Shown here: one piece after another, positions 1 through 7,659 of the stretch
How the letters are laid out: the number at the start of each line of letters is the position of its first letter
Numbering within the stretch: position 1 is the first letter of the stretch
Assembly: GCA_026415015.1 (NCBI GenBank)
Contig: JAOAHW010000050.1
Span: 1-28,169 of the forward strand
DNA length: 28,169 nt
Source of the DNA: Syntrophorhabdaceae bacterium
GTDB lineage: Bacteria; Desulfobacterota; Syntrophorhabdia; Syntrophorhabdales; Syntrophorhabdaceae
Direction of reading: 5' to 3'
The notes under the pieces: generated by a model
Database searches by the model: none
What the model was told of the DNA's origin: nothing
What the model saw: only the letters and a program-made list of their open reading frames with translations
Translations under genes and position numbers: made by a program

Positions 1-446
1 ATCCTGAAAGGGAAGAGGATGTGAAATCAAAGGGGATATCATCTGATGAATTTGCAGGACTGATAAAAAATATCAAGGCACAGAAAATAGTGGTTCTAAT
101 TGATGCCTGTAAATCAGGTGCTGTGCTTGTGGCATTTAGAGGTTTTGAAGACAGAAAAGCCCTTTCACAGCTTTCAAGGTCTACAGGTGTGCATGTCATA
201 GCAGCATCCACAAAAGACCAGTTTGCCTCAGAGGTGAAAGATTTAGGACATGGTGTATTTACCTATACTATTCTTGAGGGATTAAAGGGCAAGGCATCAG
301 GAGGCACAGAGACAGTTACTGTGAGAAAGCTCATGGGATATGTGGAAGAAAGACTTCCAGACATAACCAAAAGATATAAACAGGAATCTCAATTCCCTGT
401 TGTGGACTCAAGGGGTATGGATTTTCCCCTGGTGGTGGCGAAATAA
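1..446 (+). CDS. Caspase-like (peptidase C14 family) protein, 3' end only
   Basis: The reading frame is open to the left window edge, so the GTG at position 21 need not be the real start; the gene begins outside the window. The visible ~148 residues are the C-terminal part of a caspase-fold (metacaspase/C14) domain. IDACKSG at 99-119 is the catalytic-cysteine motif (Cys codon 108-110). It is followed by the family's ASTKDQFASE-type strand, GVFTYTILEGLKG, and a terminal QFPVV segment. The catalytic His should lie just upstream and cannot be seen. Bacterial members cleave after basic residues and often sit in multidomain proteins with WD40, TPR or SUMF1-like partners. Here the caspase domain runs to the C-terminus with nothing after it. 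Substrate and role are unknown. No operon partner is visible downstream; 189 bases separate it from the next gene. Confidence 0.8.
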   Translation, partial: PEREEDVKSKGISSDEFAGLIKNIKAQKIVVLIDACKSGAVLVAFRGFEDRKALSQLSRSTGVHVIAASTKDQFASEVKDLGHGVFTYTILEGLKGKASGGTETVTVRKLMGYVEERLPDITKRYKQESQFPVVDSRGMDFPLVVAK

Positions 447-511
447 AATAGAGGCTACAAAGATCCATAGTTACAAATTAGTCATTTTATTTTAGTTCCA
501 CTGGGTTAAAC

Positions 512-549
512 TTGACAAATTGTATTGATAATGTACAATTAAATGTACA
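512..549 (+). promoter_or_regulatory. Sigma-70 promoter with overlapping operator for the toxin-antitoxin pair
   Basis: TTGACA at 512-517 and TACAAT at 534-539 are separated by 16 bases, a near-consensus sigma-70 promoter about 95 bases before the antitoxin ATG. A perfect 7-base inverted repeat, AATTGTA (518-524) and TACAATT (534-540), lies between and over the core elements. AATGTACA also occurs twice, at 530-537 and 542-549, one helical turn plus about 1.5 bases apart. Type II antitoxins commonly repress their own promoter through such sites, so this is the best candidate autoregulatory operator. Binding itself is inferred. Confidence 0.65.
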
Positions 550-635
550 GTTTTAGACTTTTTAAAAAGGTCTATTTATTTTGAGTGCATCTATGAGATC
601 ATCTCGAAAAGATATGGTAATTAAAAGGTGATACA

Positions 636-881
636 ATGAAGACTATTGCCATTACAGATTTTAGGAAAAGGGCATCAGATTTTATTACAGAGGTAGAGCA
701 TGGGGAGACGCTTATTGTTCTCAGAAGGGGAAAACCAGTTGCGGAAATAGCCCCTTTCTCTGAGAAATCACAACAGCAGCCCTCATGGAAACAATCTTTG
801 GTTCGTTTTAGGATCTCCGGTAGAGATTTATCTTCCACTATTTTAGAAGAACGCGAGTCAGTTGATGAAAATAGCTATTGA
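636..881 (+). CDS. Type II antitoxin, Phd/YefM family
   Basis: An 81-residue protein. Residues 1-42 form the typical Phd/YefM DNA-binding fold: the opening MKTIAITDFRKRASDF, then a HGETLIVLRRGKPVAEIAPF strand-turn-strand. The C-terminal half is polar and likely folds only on toxin binding. The start is supported by an AAAAGGTG ribosome-binding site about 6 bases before ATG 636. The stop overlaps the downstream PIN toxin gene by 17 bases, the usual coupling for such pairs. It should neutralise the toxin and, with it, repress the promoter at 512-549. Its exact family (Phd versus VapB-like naming) cannot be settled by eye. Confidence 0.85.
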   Translation: MKTIAITDFRKRASDFITEVEHGETLIVLRRGKPVAEIAPFSEKSQQQPSWKQSLVRFRISGRDLSSTILEERESVDENSY

Positions 882-1293
882 TTCTTCAGCATTAGCAAAA
901 AGATATATACAGGAGGCAGGCAGTGAGGAGCTTGAAACCTTTTTAAAGAATGCTTCAGAGTTAGCTTTCTGTATTATTTTAGTCCCTGAAATAACCTCTG
1001 GTCTAAACAGACTTTTGAGGGAACGTGTTTTGACTAAAGAAGGTTACAGGACAATTAAGAGACAGTTAGTTGAAGATGTCAGAGATGCAACTGTTTTACA
1101 GATAACCCCTTCAGTTGTTTCTTTAGCAATTAAACTTTTGGAGGGTAATGTCTTAAGGACATTAGACTCTTTGCATGTTGCATGCGCCCTTGAATGGAAG
1201 GCAGATCTGTTTATAACCTCTGATAGAAGGCAATTTAAAGCTGCAACAAAAGCAGGTCTTCATAGTGAATTTATAGGAAACAGGCATTGTTAG
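865..1293 (+). CDS. vapC: PIN-domain ribonuclease toxin (VapC type)
   Basis: A 142-residue single PIN domain. The acidic active-site residues are visible in order: D6 (IDSSALAKRY), E42 (VPEITSGLNR), D101 (LDSLHVACA) and D120 (TSDRRQF). These coordinate Mg2+ or Mn2+ for RNA cleavage; known VapC toxins cut tRNA or rRNA, but the target here is not predictable. I chose ATG 865. An in-frame TTG three bases earlier (862) would add one Met. There is no strong ribosome-binding site, which fits translational coupling to the antitoxin gene it overlaps by 17 bases. All four metal ligands are intact, so it should be active unless bound by the antitoxin. Confidence 0.88.
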   Translation: MKIAIDSSALAKRYIQEAGSEELETFLKNASELAFCIILVPEITSGLNRLLRERVLTKEGYRTIKRQLVEDVRDATVLQITPSVVSLAIKLLEGNVLRTLDSLHVACALEWKADLFITSDRRQFKAATKAGLHSEFIGNRHC

Positions 1294-1539
1294 AAATTAT
1301 TTGGGGCATAAAGTTATTCCTTAGGCCACAACATAAAACTATGCATTTCTCAGAGCATAGATACAACAATATAATCCCTCAGTCTCTTAGAGTAAAACAT
1401 CTCTACCGCTGCCGAGTCTGACGTCTTATCCTACAATACCCCCCTATAGCCGACCCATTACAATAGATTCCATAAACAATCACCTTGTTTTTTTCAAATT
1501 GTTTGTATATCCTTAGACAAAAAATAAAGGGGTTTAAAG
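1294..1539. other. Intergenic region between toxin and SDR gene
   Basis: No coding signal is seen in these 246 bases. There is a small hairpin, CTATGC (1339-1344) with GCATAG (1355-1360) and a 10-base loop, but no T-run follows, so it is not a convincing terminator. Near the downstream gene, AAACAAT (1474-1480) and ATTGTTT (1498-1504) form a 7-base inverted repeat. It flanks a possible weak promoter: TTGTTT at 1485-1490, 15 bases, then TATATC at 1506-1511. The promoter assignment is tentative. Confidence 0.35.
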
Positions 1540-2445
1540 ATGAAGCTATTAATTACAGGAGGGACAGGATTTGTGGGGAGGGAGTTGTCTAGCCGTCTAA
1601 TTCAAGAAGGACATGAGGTAACTATCCTGACACGTTCCCTTAAATCACCACAGAAGCAAAAGGCAGGCCTATCATACCTCGAAGGTGACCCCACAGAAAA
1701 AGGTCAATGGCAGGAGGCAGTAAAAGACTATAATGGTGTGATAAACCTTGCCGGGGCATCTATCTTCAGTAAATGGTCAGAGGAATACAAAAAGACAATA
1801 AGGGATAGCAGGGTGTTTACAACGAGAAATATTGTGGAGGCTATACCACAATTTAAAGATAAAGAGTTTCATCTTTTTAGCGCATCTGCTGTAGGATACT
1901 ATGGTTTTCATGGTGATGAGGAGTTTACAGAGGAATCACCTCCAGGGAGTGATTTTTTGGCAAGTGTGGCAGCAGAGTGGGAGGCTGAGGCTAAAAAAGC
2001 CCAGGATAAGGGTACTCGTGTGGTAATCACAAGATTTGGCATAGTCCTCGGTGAAAGAGGAGGTGCCTTAGGCCAGATGGTACCTCTCTTTAAAAGATTC
2101 ATAGGAGGCCCTATAGGTAGCGGTAGACAGTGGTTTTCATGGGTTCATATAAAAGACCTCTCAGAGGCCTTTATATTTCTCATTAAACATCATGAGATTA
2201 CAGGGTCTGTAAATATATGCTCCCCCAACCCTGTAAGGAACAGGGACCTTGCTAAGGCTATAGGTAGAGTCCTTAATCGTCCATCATTTGTGCCAGCGCC
2301 AGGCTTCATGGTAAAACTCGTCCTTGGAGAATTTGGGTCTGTAATACTTAAGGGTCAGAAGGTCATACCAAAGCGCCTTCTTGAAAAGGGGTTTTTATTC
2401 CAATTTCCTGAGATTAATTCAGCACTTGAGAGTATTTTAAAATGA
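1540..2445 (+). CDS. TIGR01777 family SDR/epimerase-like protein (YfcH type)
   Basis: A 301-residue NAD(P)-dependent short-chain dehydrogenase-like protein. The N-terminal nucleotide-binding motif GGTGFVG is at residues 7-13. The characteristic SASAVGYYG segment follows around residue 115, then a WEAEAKKA helix and an FSWVHIKDL segment. The C-terminal ~48 residues (PAPGFMVKLVLGEFG through LLEKGFLFQFP) match the small DUF1731 domain that defines the TIGR01777/YfcH group. Length is normal for that family. The substrate is unknown; some members act at the cell-division/envelope interface, but this cannot be read here. An AAAGGGG ribosome-binding site supports the ATG. It is followed by the secreted-protein gene after 58 bases and may be co-transcribed. 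Confidence 0.88.
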   Translation: MKLLITGGTGFVGRELSSRLIQEGHEVTILTRSLKSPQKQKAGLSYLEGDPTEKGQWQEAVKDYNGVINLAGASIFSKWSEEYKKTIRDSRVFTTRNIVEAIPQFKDKEFHLFSASAVGYYGFHGDEEFTEESPPGSDFLASVAAEWEAEAKKAQDKGTRVVITRFGIVLGERGGALGQMVPLFKRFIGGPIGSGRQWFSWVHIKDLSEAFIFLIKHHEITGSVNICSPNPVRNRDLAKAIGRVLNRPSFVPAPGFMVKLVLGEFGSVILKGQKVIPKRLLEKGFLFQFPEINSALESILK

Positions 2446-2503
2446 ATGGAGTATAATTTTTTCTACCACAGATAATGAAGATATTTTCAAGGAGACGATA
2501 CAG

Positions 2504-4507
2504 ATGTATCTTAAGGCTAATAGATTTTTCTTAAAGCAAAATCATAATAGGTCAAAAGGATATGCCCTGATAATCAAGACCTTTTTAAAGGCACTAAAAA
2601 TCGGGTTTATAATCTGCTCTTTATTCTGTTTTTTAACAGATGCCCAGTCTCAAGGGGATATTGAGAAAAGGGCAAGGCAACTTGAACAACAGTTACAGGG
2701 CATCCAGGATTTAAACAAACTCAAAGAAATCAATCAAGAGGCCATAAAGCTCCTTGATGATGCCAATAAAAAAACAGGTAATCTAACTGGTATGCAAGGG
2801 ATTGCTGTTAAGCCTGCTGAGACGCCAGAAAAAGAGATGGAACGACGCAGAGACATAATAAATAGACAGTTCCATCAATTAAAAAATATGTTAGGCAGTA
2901 TCTCATCAGATGAAGATGAGGAGAAACCACAGGTCATTGAGGCCTTGCCCCTCGAGGGTCATATTTTAGTAGAGGGTGGGGAAAAGGAAATGTGGTATAA
3001 CGATGAGGTAAAAACAGATCTGAGATATACAATCAAGGAAGAATTTGTGGGAAACCTCATGGTTATCCATACCTATAATCCTAAAAAAGGAAGATTTGAT
3101 AATGAAAGGGATTATGAGATTGAAACGATTTCAAAGGAGATCAAGGTCTCAAATCTTGCAGGGAAAAAATGTATCCGTTGGAGTTCAGGTTCTCCAGCAA
3201 TATGCACTGGCTGGGCTAATTTTTTACGATATGAAGTAGATAAAGGAGAATACTACCCTCAGTTCCATTCCAGAGTGGTGAGCGCAAATACCGGTGAAGA
3301 CGGCCTTGTTGAGATTGAGGCAGGGGCACCTAATGTGGTATTTCTTGGCAGTGATGGTGTAACAAAGGCATCGATGGGCTGTTTTGGGGCCAAATGGAAG
3401 ATTGACAGAAAAGATTTTGAGAGATTATTCAAAGGAGGTGCCATATCATTAAACAAGGATATAGGCAGTAAAGAGAAATCCACACCTGGTTGCCGTCCTG
3501 GTTCCACAATAACCCTATATCTTAAAATCAAAGATGAAAAGACCGATGTATGTAAGGATAGGAAATCCATAGAGCTTAAAATTGTAAGCCCAGAGGAAAA
3601 AGGCAGATATGTCTTCAGTGATGAATATCTCTTGGATGAACATTCCAATAAACTTACATTAGAACTCGAGGCTAAAACAATCCCAGAACACTATGCCGAT
3701 TCAGTGGAGTGGACAATACCTGAGATAGAAGGCTCTAACAGAACTATTATCCCTAATACCCAAAAAGGGAGAAAACTGACAGTAACCTACAAGGGGTTGC
3801 CAAATGACTATAGAGAATTCGGCAGGAAAAAGATAAGGGCAGCGCTGAATGTTGATTCATGCAAGATAGAGGAGACAAGAGAGGTTCAGTTCTTTTATCC
3901 CAGAGACGCAAAGAATAATCCAGAGGGTAAATATCCTAACTGGTTTTATTATTGGAGACAGACCCCGGCAGCAAGGCCCTTTGGACAGAACGTGAGAATT
4001 GAATATCACTGCGCAGGGATCCCCATGGATAAATGTGCATGCCTCCAAAAGGGTGTTATCGGCCAATATAATCCCTATTATTCTGGATACAAAACCGTCA
4101 ATGTCTGTAACCTGGAGACTAATACATGGGATTCAGGCACTTTTTTTGTGCAATTACCTGCGGTTAAACGTTCTAAAGCATCAACACTGACTGAGAGGAA
4201 TTACTTTCCCTATACATATATTGATACATTTGCCGTTGCCATCATGCATGAGTTTACCCATTTTAATAATTTCCTTACATTCTGGCCTGATGGATGGAAA
4301 GAGAGCGAGGACAGGGATGGGGATGATATACCTGACAGACTTGAATTGGGTATGGGTTTTGACCCTAACAAAAAACAGACTTACTGGGATGGGGTTGACC
4401 TAATTGGTGATGAGGAGTTTTTGACACTTGAGGCTACATACGACTATCAGGTAGGGACCTTTGACGAATATGACTGGGCAAAGCCAGGTAAAAACTGGCC
4501 TAAATAA
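2504..4507 (+). CDS. Predicted secreted HExxH metallopeptidase-like protein with Ca-binding-like loop
   Basis: A 667-residue protein I cannot assign to a named family. An unusually long polar N-region (~30 residues) precedes a hydrophobic stretch (GFIICSLFCFL, about 34-44) and a DAQS-like signal peptidase site near 46-49. The start has an AAGGAG ribosome-binding site 9 bases upstream. Residues ~52-130 are charged and probably coiled coil. The middle (about 150-520) looks like beta-rich extracellular domains with several cysteines. Near the C-terminus, HEFTH (582-586) is an HExxH zinc motif. It is followed by an acidic loop at 603-614 (D603, D605, D607, D608, D611, E614) resembling thrombospondin type-3/EF-hand calcium ligands. 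Downstream acids E637, E638 or E643 could supply the third zinc ligand. Proteolytic activity is inference from motifs only; it could instead be a structural surface protein. Confidence 0.6.
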   Translation: MYLKANRFFLKQNHNRSKGYALIIKTFLKALKIGFIICSLFCFLTDAQSQGDIEKRARQLEQQLQGIQDLNKLKEINQEAIKLLDDANKKTGNLTGMQGIAVKPAETPEKEMERRRDIINRQFHQLKNMLGSISSDEDEEKPQVIEALPLEGHILVEGGEKEMWYNDEVKTDLRYTIKEEFVGNLMVIHTYNPKKGRFDNERDYEIETISKEIKVSNLAGKKCIRWSSGSPAICTGWANFLRYEVDKGEYYPQFHSRVVSANTGEDGLVEIEAGAPNVVFLGSDGVTKASMGCFGAKWKIDRKDFERLFKGGAISLNKDIGSKEKSTPGCRPGSTITLYLKIKDEKTDVCKDRKSIELKIVSPEEKGRYVFSDEYLLDEHSNKLTLELEAKTIPEHYADSVEWTIPEIEGSNRTIIPNTQKGRKLTVTYKGLPNDYREFGRKKIRAALNVDSCKIEETREVQFFYPRDAKNNPEGKYPNWFYYWRQTPAARPFGQNVRIEYHCAGIPMDKCACLQKGVIGQYNPYYSGYKTVNVCNLETNTWDSGTFFVQLPAVKRSKASTLTERNYFPYTYIDTFAVAIMHEFTHFNNFLTFWPDGWKESEDRDGDDIPDRLELGMGFDPNKKQTYWDGVDLIGDEEFLTLEATYDYQVGTFDEYDWAKPGKNWPK

Positions 4508-4603
4508 CCCTTTTACAATTTATCTTTGTATAGAGACCTTCTGAAAAAGCCCTAAAAGCCTACTTTCTATCCCAGGATTTTTGGCTACCAGTTAGTTTTC
4601 TAC

Positions 4604-5560
4604 TCAACTTTTGTTTTTAATAATCAACTCCTGCTTTTTCAGGAATACCTCTGAATCAGGGGGGATGGATTCTGTGAGCCATACGTTTCCACCAATGACA
4701 GATCTGGCACCTATTACAGTATTTCCTCCTAATATAGTGGCATTTGCGTATATAATCACATCATCCTCTATGGTGGGATGGCGTTTTCTCCTACGGAGGG
4801 ACTCCACCTCTTCCTTGCTCAAAGAGAGGGCACCGAGGGTCACACCCTGATAGATTCGGACACGGTTTCCTATGATGGTTGTCTCGCCTATAACCACACC
4901 TGTACCGTGGTCAATAAAGAAACTCTCACCTATCTCAACGCCAGGGTGTATATCGATTCCAGTAAAGCTATGGGCATACTCGGTCATTATCCTTGGTATC
5001 AGTGGCACATCGTGGGTATGAAGCCAGTGGGCAACCCTGTATACACTGATGGCATAAAGCCCAGGATAGCAGAATATAATCTCATCAAAATGACAGGAGG
5101 CCGGGTCTCCCTCATAGGCAGCCCTTACATCCTTTGATAGCATCATCTGGATTTCAGGGATTGCACCTATAAATTCAAGGGCTATATCCTGACCCTTTTC
5201 CTCACAATGGACACAGGGTTTATTAAATCTTAAACAATCATGGCGTATTGCAAATGTTATCTGTTCTGATAGGGCATCAAAGAGTTCTGTTACCTTCTGT
5301 CCAAAATAGTATTGGATGTTCACATCATCAAGGCGCTCTGATGTAAAATACCCAGGATAAATAATCCTCAGTGTCTTACCTATAATATCTACAACTGCCT
5401 GTCTTGAAGGGATAGACTCAGGGAGGATATGATGAAAACGACCATCCTTATTATAGAGACTGATTAGTCTATCTATATACCCAGGGAGTTCTGACCTTCT
5501 ATGCTTTGTCTTAATAAGTTCTTCAAGACATTGTTGCCTGTCATCTGGATAATCCTTCAT
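4604..5560 (-). CDS. cysE: Serine O-acetyltransferase
   Basis: A 318-residue enzyme making O-acetylserine from serine and acetyl-CoA, the first step of cysteine synthesis. The N-terminal half is the helical SATase domain (about 80-195). It leads into a left-handed beta-helix of hexapeptide repeats from about residue 200 (GIDIHPGVEIGESFFIDHGTG, H218 the likely catalytic His; then VIGETTIIGNRVRIYQGVTLGA). The extended N-terminus puts it in the longer EpsC/plant-like class rather than the ~270-residue enteric CysE. It is the last gene of hydE-nifU-nifS-cysE, starting 9 bases after nifS. Co-localisation with a cysteine desulfurase, as with cysE1 in Azotobacter nif clusters, points to supplying cysteine as sulfur donor for Fe-S assembly. 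Confidence 0.92.
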   Translation of the reverse strand: MKDYPDDRQQCLEELIKTKHRRSELPGYIDRLISLYNKDGRFHHILPESIPSRQAVVDIIGKTLRIIYPGYFTSERLDDVNIQYYFGQKVTELFDALSEQITFAIRHDCLRFNKPCVHCEEKGQDIALEFIGAIPEIQMMLSKDVRAAYEGDPASCHFDEIIFCYPGLYAISVYRVAHWLHTHDVPLIPRIMTEYAHSFTGIDIHPGVEIGESFFIDHGTGVVIGETTIIGNRVRIYQGVTLGALSLSKEEVESLRRRKRHPTIEDDVIIYANATILGGNTVIGARSVIGGNVWLTESIPPDSEVFLKKQELIIKNKS

Positions 5561-5569
5561 ATTAATCTC

Positions 5570-6751
5570 CTAAACTCCAGTGCATGCTGTCTGTTCATGA
5601 CTCCAGTATGGTGACATCTGTCTTAACCTCTCGATTATCTTGGGCATGATATCTATAACAAAATCTATCTCTTCCTCTGTATTGTATTTGCTAAGACTGA
5701 AACGCACAGAGCCATGGATCATTGTATATGGCACACCCATAGCCCTAAGCACATGGGAAGGCTGGATAGAGCCTGATGTGCATGCAGAACCTGAGGAAGC
5801 ACATATGCCGTATTGGTCTAAAAGCAAGAGGATACTCTCGCCTTCCACAGATTCAAAGCTCATGTTCGAGGTATTGGGTAGCCTTTTCTGCCTGTGGCCA
5901 TTTACCTTGCACCTTGGTATTTTATTTATTAGACCATCCTCCAGTCTATCTCTTAAAGATTTGATATAACCATTTTCATTCTCCAGATTTTGATAGGCAA
6001 GCTCGCAGGCCTTTCCAAGCCCTATTATACTGGGCACATTCTCTGTGCCTCCTCTTCTGCCTTTTTCCTGATGACCGCCTATTAAAAACGGTGAAAAGCT
6101 CGTCCCTCTCCTTATGTAGAGGATGCCTATACCTTTTGGTGCATGGAGTTTATGACCTGAGATGGATAGCATATCAATCTGGTTGTTTCTCATATTAATG
6201 GGTATCTTACCTGCTGCCTGGACAGCATCTGTGTGGAAGAGGATACCCCTTTCCCTGGCAAGGTATGCCATATGCTCTACAGGAAAGATTACACCTGTTT
6301 CATTATTTGCCCACATAATACTTACCACTGCTGTATCCGGTGTAAGGGAGCGCCTGTAGGCATCTATATCAATCAAACCATCACTGTCAACAGGGAGTTC
6401 TGTGATACGGTATCCCTTGGTTGCCAGTCTTTCGCATAAGACCTTTACCGCAGGGTGTTCTACCCTGCTTGTGACTATATGGTTTTTACCTGGATTTAAT
6501 GATAGGGCAGATAGGATTGCAGCGTTGTCACTCTCTGTCCCGCAGCTTGTAAAGATAATCTCATCAGGGTCTGCATTTAGAAGAGATGCAACCTTCTGTC
6601 TTGCTTCTGCTATCTTTTTTGCCACCTCACCTCCAAAGGAGTGGATACTGGAGGGATTCCCATAGAGATCGCTAAAGTAAGGGAGCATCTCATCGATGAC
6701 CTCAGGTGCCACCATTGTTGTTGCATTGTTATCTAAATATATTGTCTTCAT
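5570..6751 (-). CDS. nifS: Cysteine desulfurase NifS
   Basis: A 393-residue PLP enzyme that removes sulfur from cysteine and carries it as a persulfide. The PLP lysine is K201 in SISGHKLHAPKG. H99 (VEHP) and D175 (HTDAVQAAGK) are the expected cofactor contacts. C324 in the ASSGSACTSGS loop is the persulfide cysteine of class I (NifS/IscS) desulfurases. Start ATG at 6751 shares one base with the nifU stop (TAATG), so translation is coupled. NifS hands sulfur to the NifU scaffold encoded upstream and uses cysteine whose synthesis depends on the cysE downstream. The NifU fusion architecture supports the NifS rather than IscS name, though no nitrogenase genes are visible here. Confidence 0.93.
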   Translation of the reverse strand: MKTIYLDNNATTMVAPEVIDEMLPYFSDLYGNPSSIHSFGGEVAKKIAEARQKVASLLNADPDEIIFTSCGTESDNAAILSALSLNPGKNHIVTSRVEHPAVKVLCERLATKGYRITELPVDSDGLIDIDAYRRSLTPDTAVVSIMWANNETGVIFPVEHMAYLARERGILFHTDAVQAAGKIPINMRNNQIDMLSISGHKLHAPKGIGILYIRRGTSFSPFLIGGHQEKGRRGGTENVPSIIGLGKACELAYQNLENENGYIKSLRDRLEDGLINKIPRCKVNGHRQKRLPNTSNMSFESVEGESILLLLDQYGICASSGSACTSGSIQPSHVLRAMGVPYTMIHGSVRFSLSKYNTEEEIDFVIDIMPKIIERLRQMSPYWSHEQTACTGV

Positions 6752-7587
6752 TACGCCACCTCCTCTACAACTAATTCAGGGGAAACAAGCTCTTTCAGTT
6801 TTATCTCCACAAATCCCTTGAGGGTTGCCTGTGATGCCATACAGGATGCACACGCGCCCCTGGTTGCCACTAATACCCTGTTACCTATGACATCTATGAG
6901 TTCTATGTCCCCTCCATCGTGTTTAAGCGATGGCCTGATCTCCCTTTCAATAGCCTCCTCTATCATCTTTATCTTCTGGATATTTGTAAGTTTTGGCCGC
7001 TTAACAGGGGCTTGTTCCTTTTGGCCTTCTTTTGAATATACTCTGTCTATTATGGATTTTATCCTGTCACTACATTTACCGCACCCACCCCCTGCCTTTG
7101 TATAATTTGTAACCTCTTCGACTGTAGTGAGATGGTTCTGTGTTATTGCCCGCTCTATCTCTTTATCTGTTACCCCAAAACATTCACAGATTATCTCCTC
7201 ATCTGTTGTCTTTTCTTTCATACCAAGATAGCTGTCTATGGCCTTTTTGAGGGCCTCCTGGCCAAGGACAGAGCAGTGCATCTTTTCTGGGGGCAGCCCG
7301 CCAAGATAATCTGCAATATCCTGATTGGTAATCTTCATAGCCTCCTCTATGGTCTTTCCCTTTAGCATCTCTGTGAGTGCCGATGCAGAGGCTATTGCAC
7401 TTGCACAGCCAAAGGTCTTAAATCTTGCATCTTTAATCCTTTTGTTTTCATCGAGTTTAAAGGTTATCTTTAAGGCATCACCGCAGGCAATAGAGCCCAC
7501 CTCAGCTACCCCATCAGGGTTTTCTATCTCACCCACATTCTTTGGATTGAGAAAATGCTCCCTCACCTTGTCTGTATAATCCCACAT
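6751..7587 (-). CDS. nifU: Fe-S cluster scaffold NifU (three-domain)
   Basis: A 278-residue full-length NifU with all three domains. The IscU-like scaffold covers about 1-125, with cluster ligands C35, C61 and C105. The central [2Fe-2S] BFD/ferredoxin-like domain covers about 130-180, with C134, C136, C169 and C172. The C-terminal Nfu domain covers about 205-278, with the ACASC motif C246/C249. All nine expected cysteines are present. A strong AAAGGAG ribosome-binding site lies 7 bases before the ATG. The gene follows hydE by 72 bases in the same direction and overlaps nifS by one base. It builds clusters on the IscU and Nfu domains from NifS-derived sulfur for transfer to apo-proteins. Nearby clients could include the radical-SAM HydE, although general supply is equally possible. 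Confidence 0.95.
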   Translation of the reverse strand: MWDYTDKVREHFLNPKNVGEIENPDGVAEVGSIACGDALKITFKLDENKRIKDARFKTFGCASAIASASALTEMLKGKTIEEAMKITNQDIADYLGGLPPEKMHCSVLGQEALKKAIDSYLGMKEKTTDEEIICECFGVTDKEIERAITQNHLTTVEEVTNYTKAGGGCGKCSDRIKSIIDRVYSKEGQKEQAPVKRPKLTNIQKIKMIEEAIEREIRPSLKHDGGDIELIDVIGNRVLVATRGACASCMASQATLKGFVEIKLKELVSPELVVEEVA

Positions 7588-7659
7588 AGATTGCTCCTTT
7601 CATAAATCATTATCGGTCTTAAAGTTTATCCCATACATATAAAAATCACAACTGGAGAT

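Noticed and set aside
1339..1360. Terminator after the toxin gene
   Set aside because: The CTATGC/GCATAG stem is only 6 bases and is followed by ATACAACAAT rather than a T-run.
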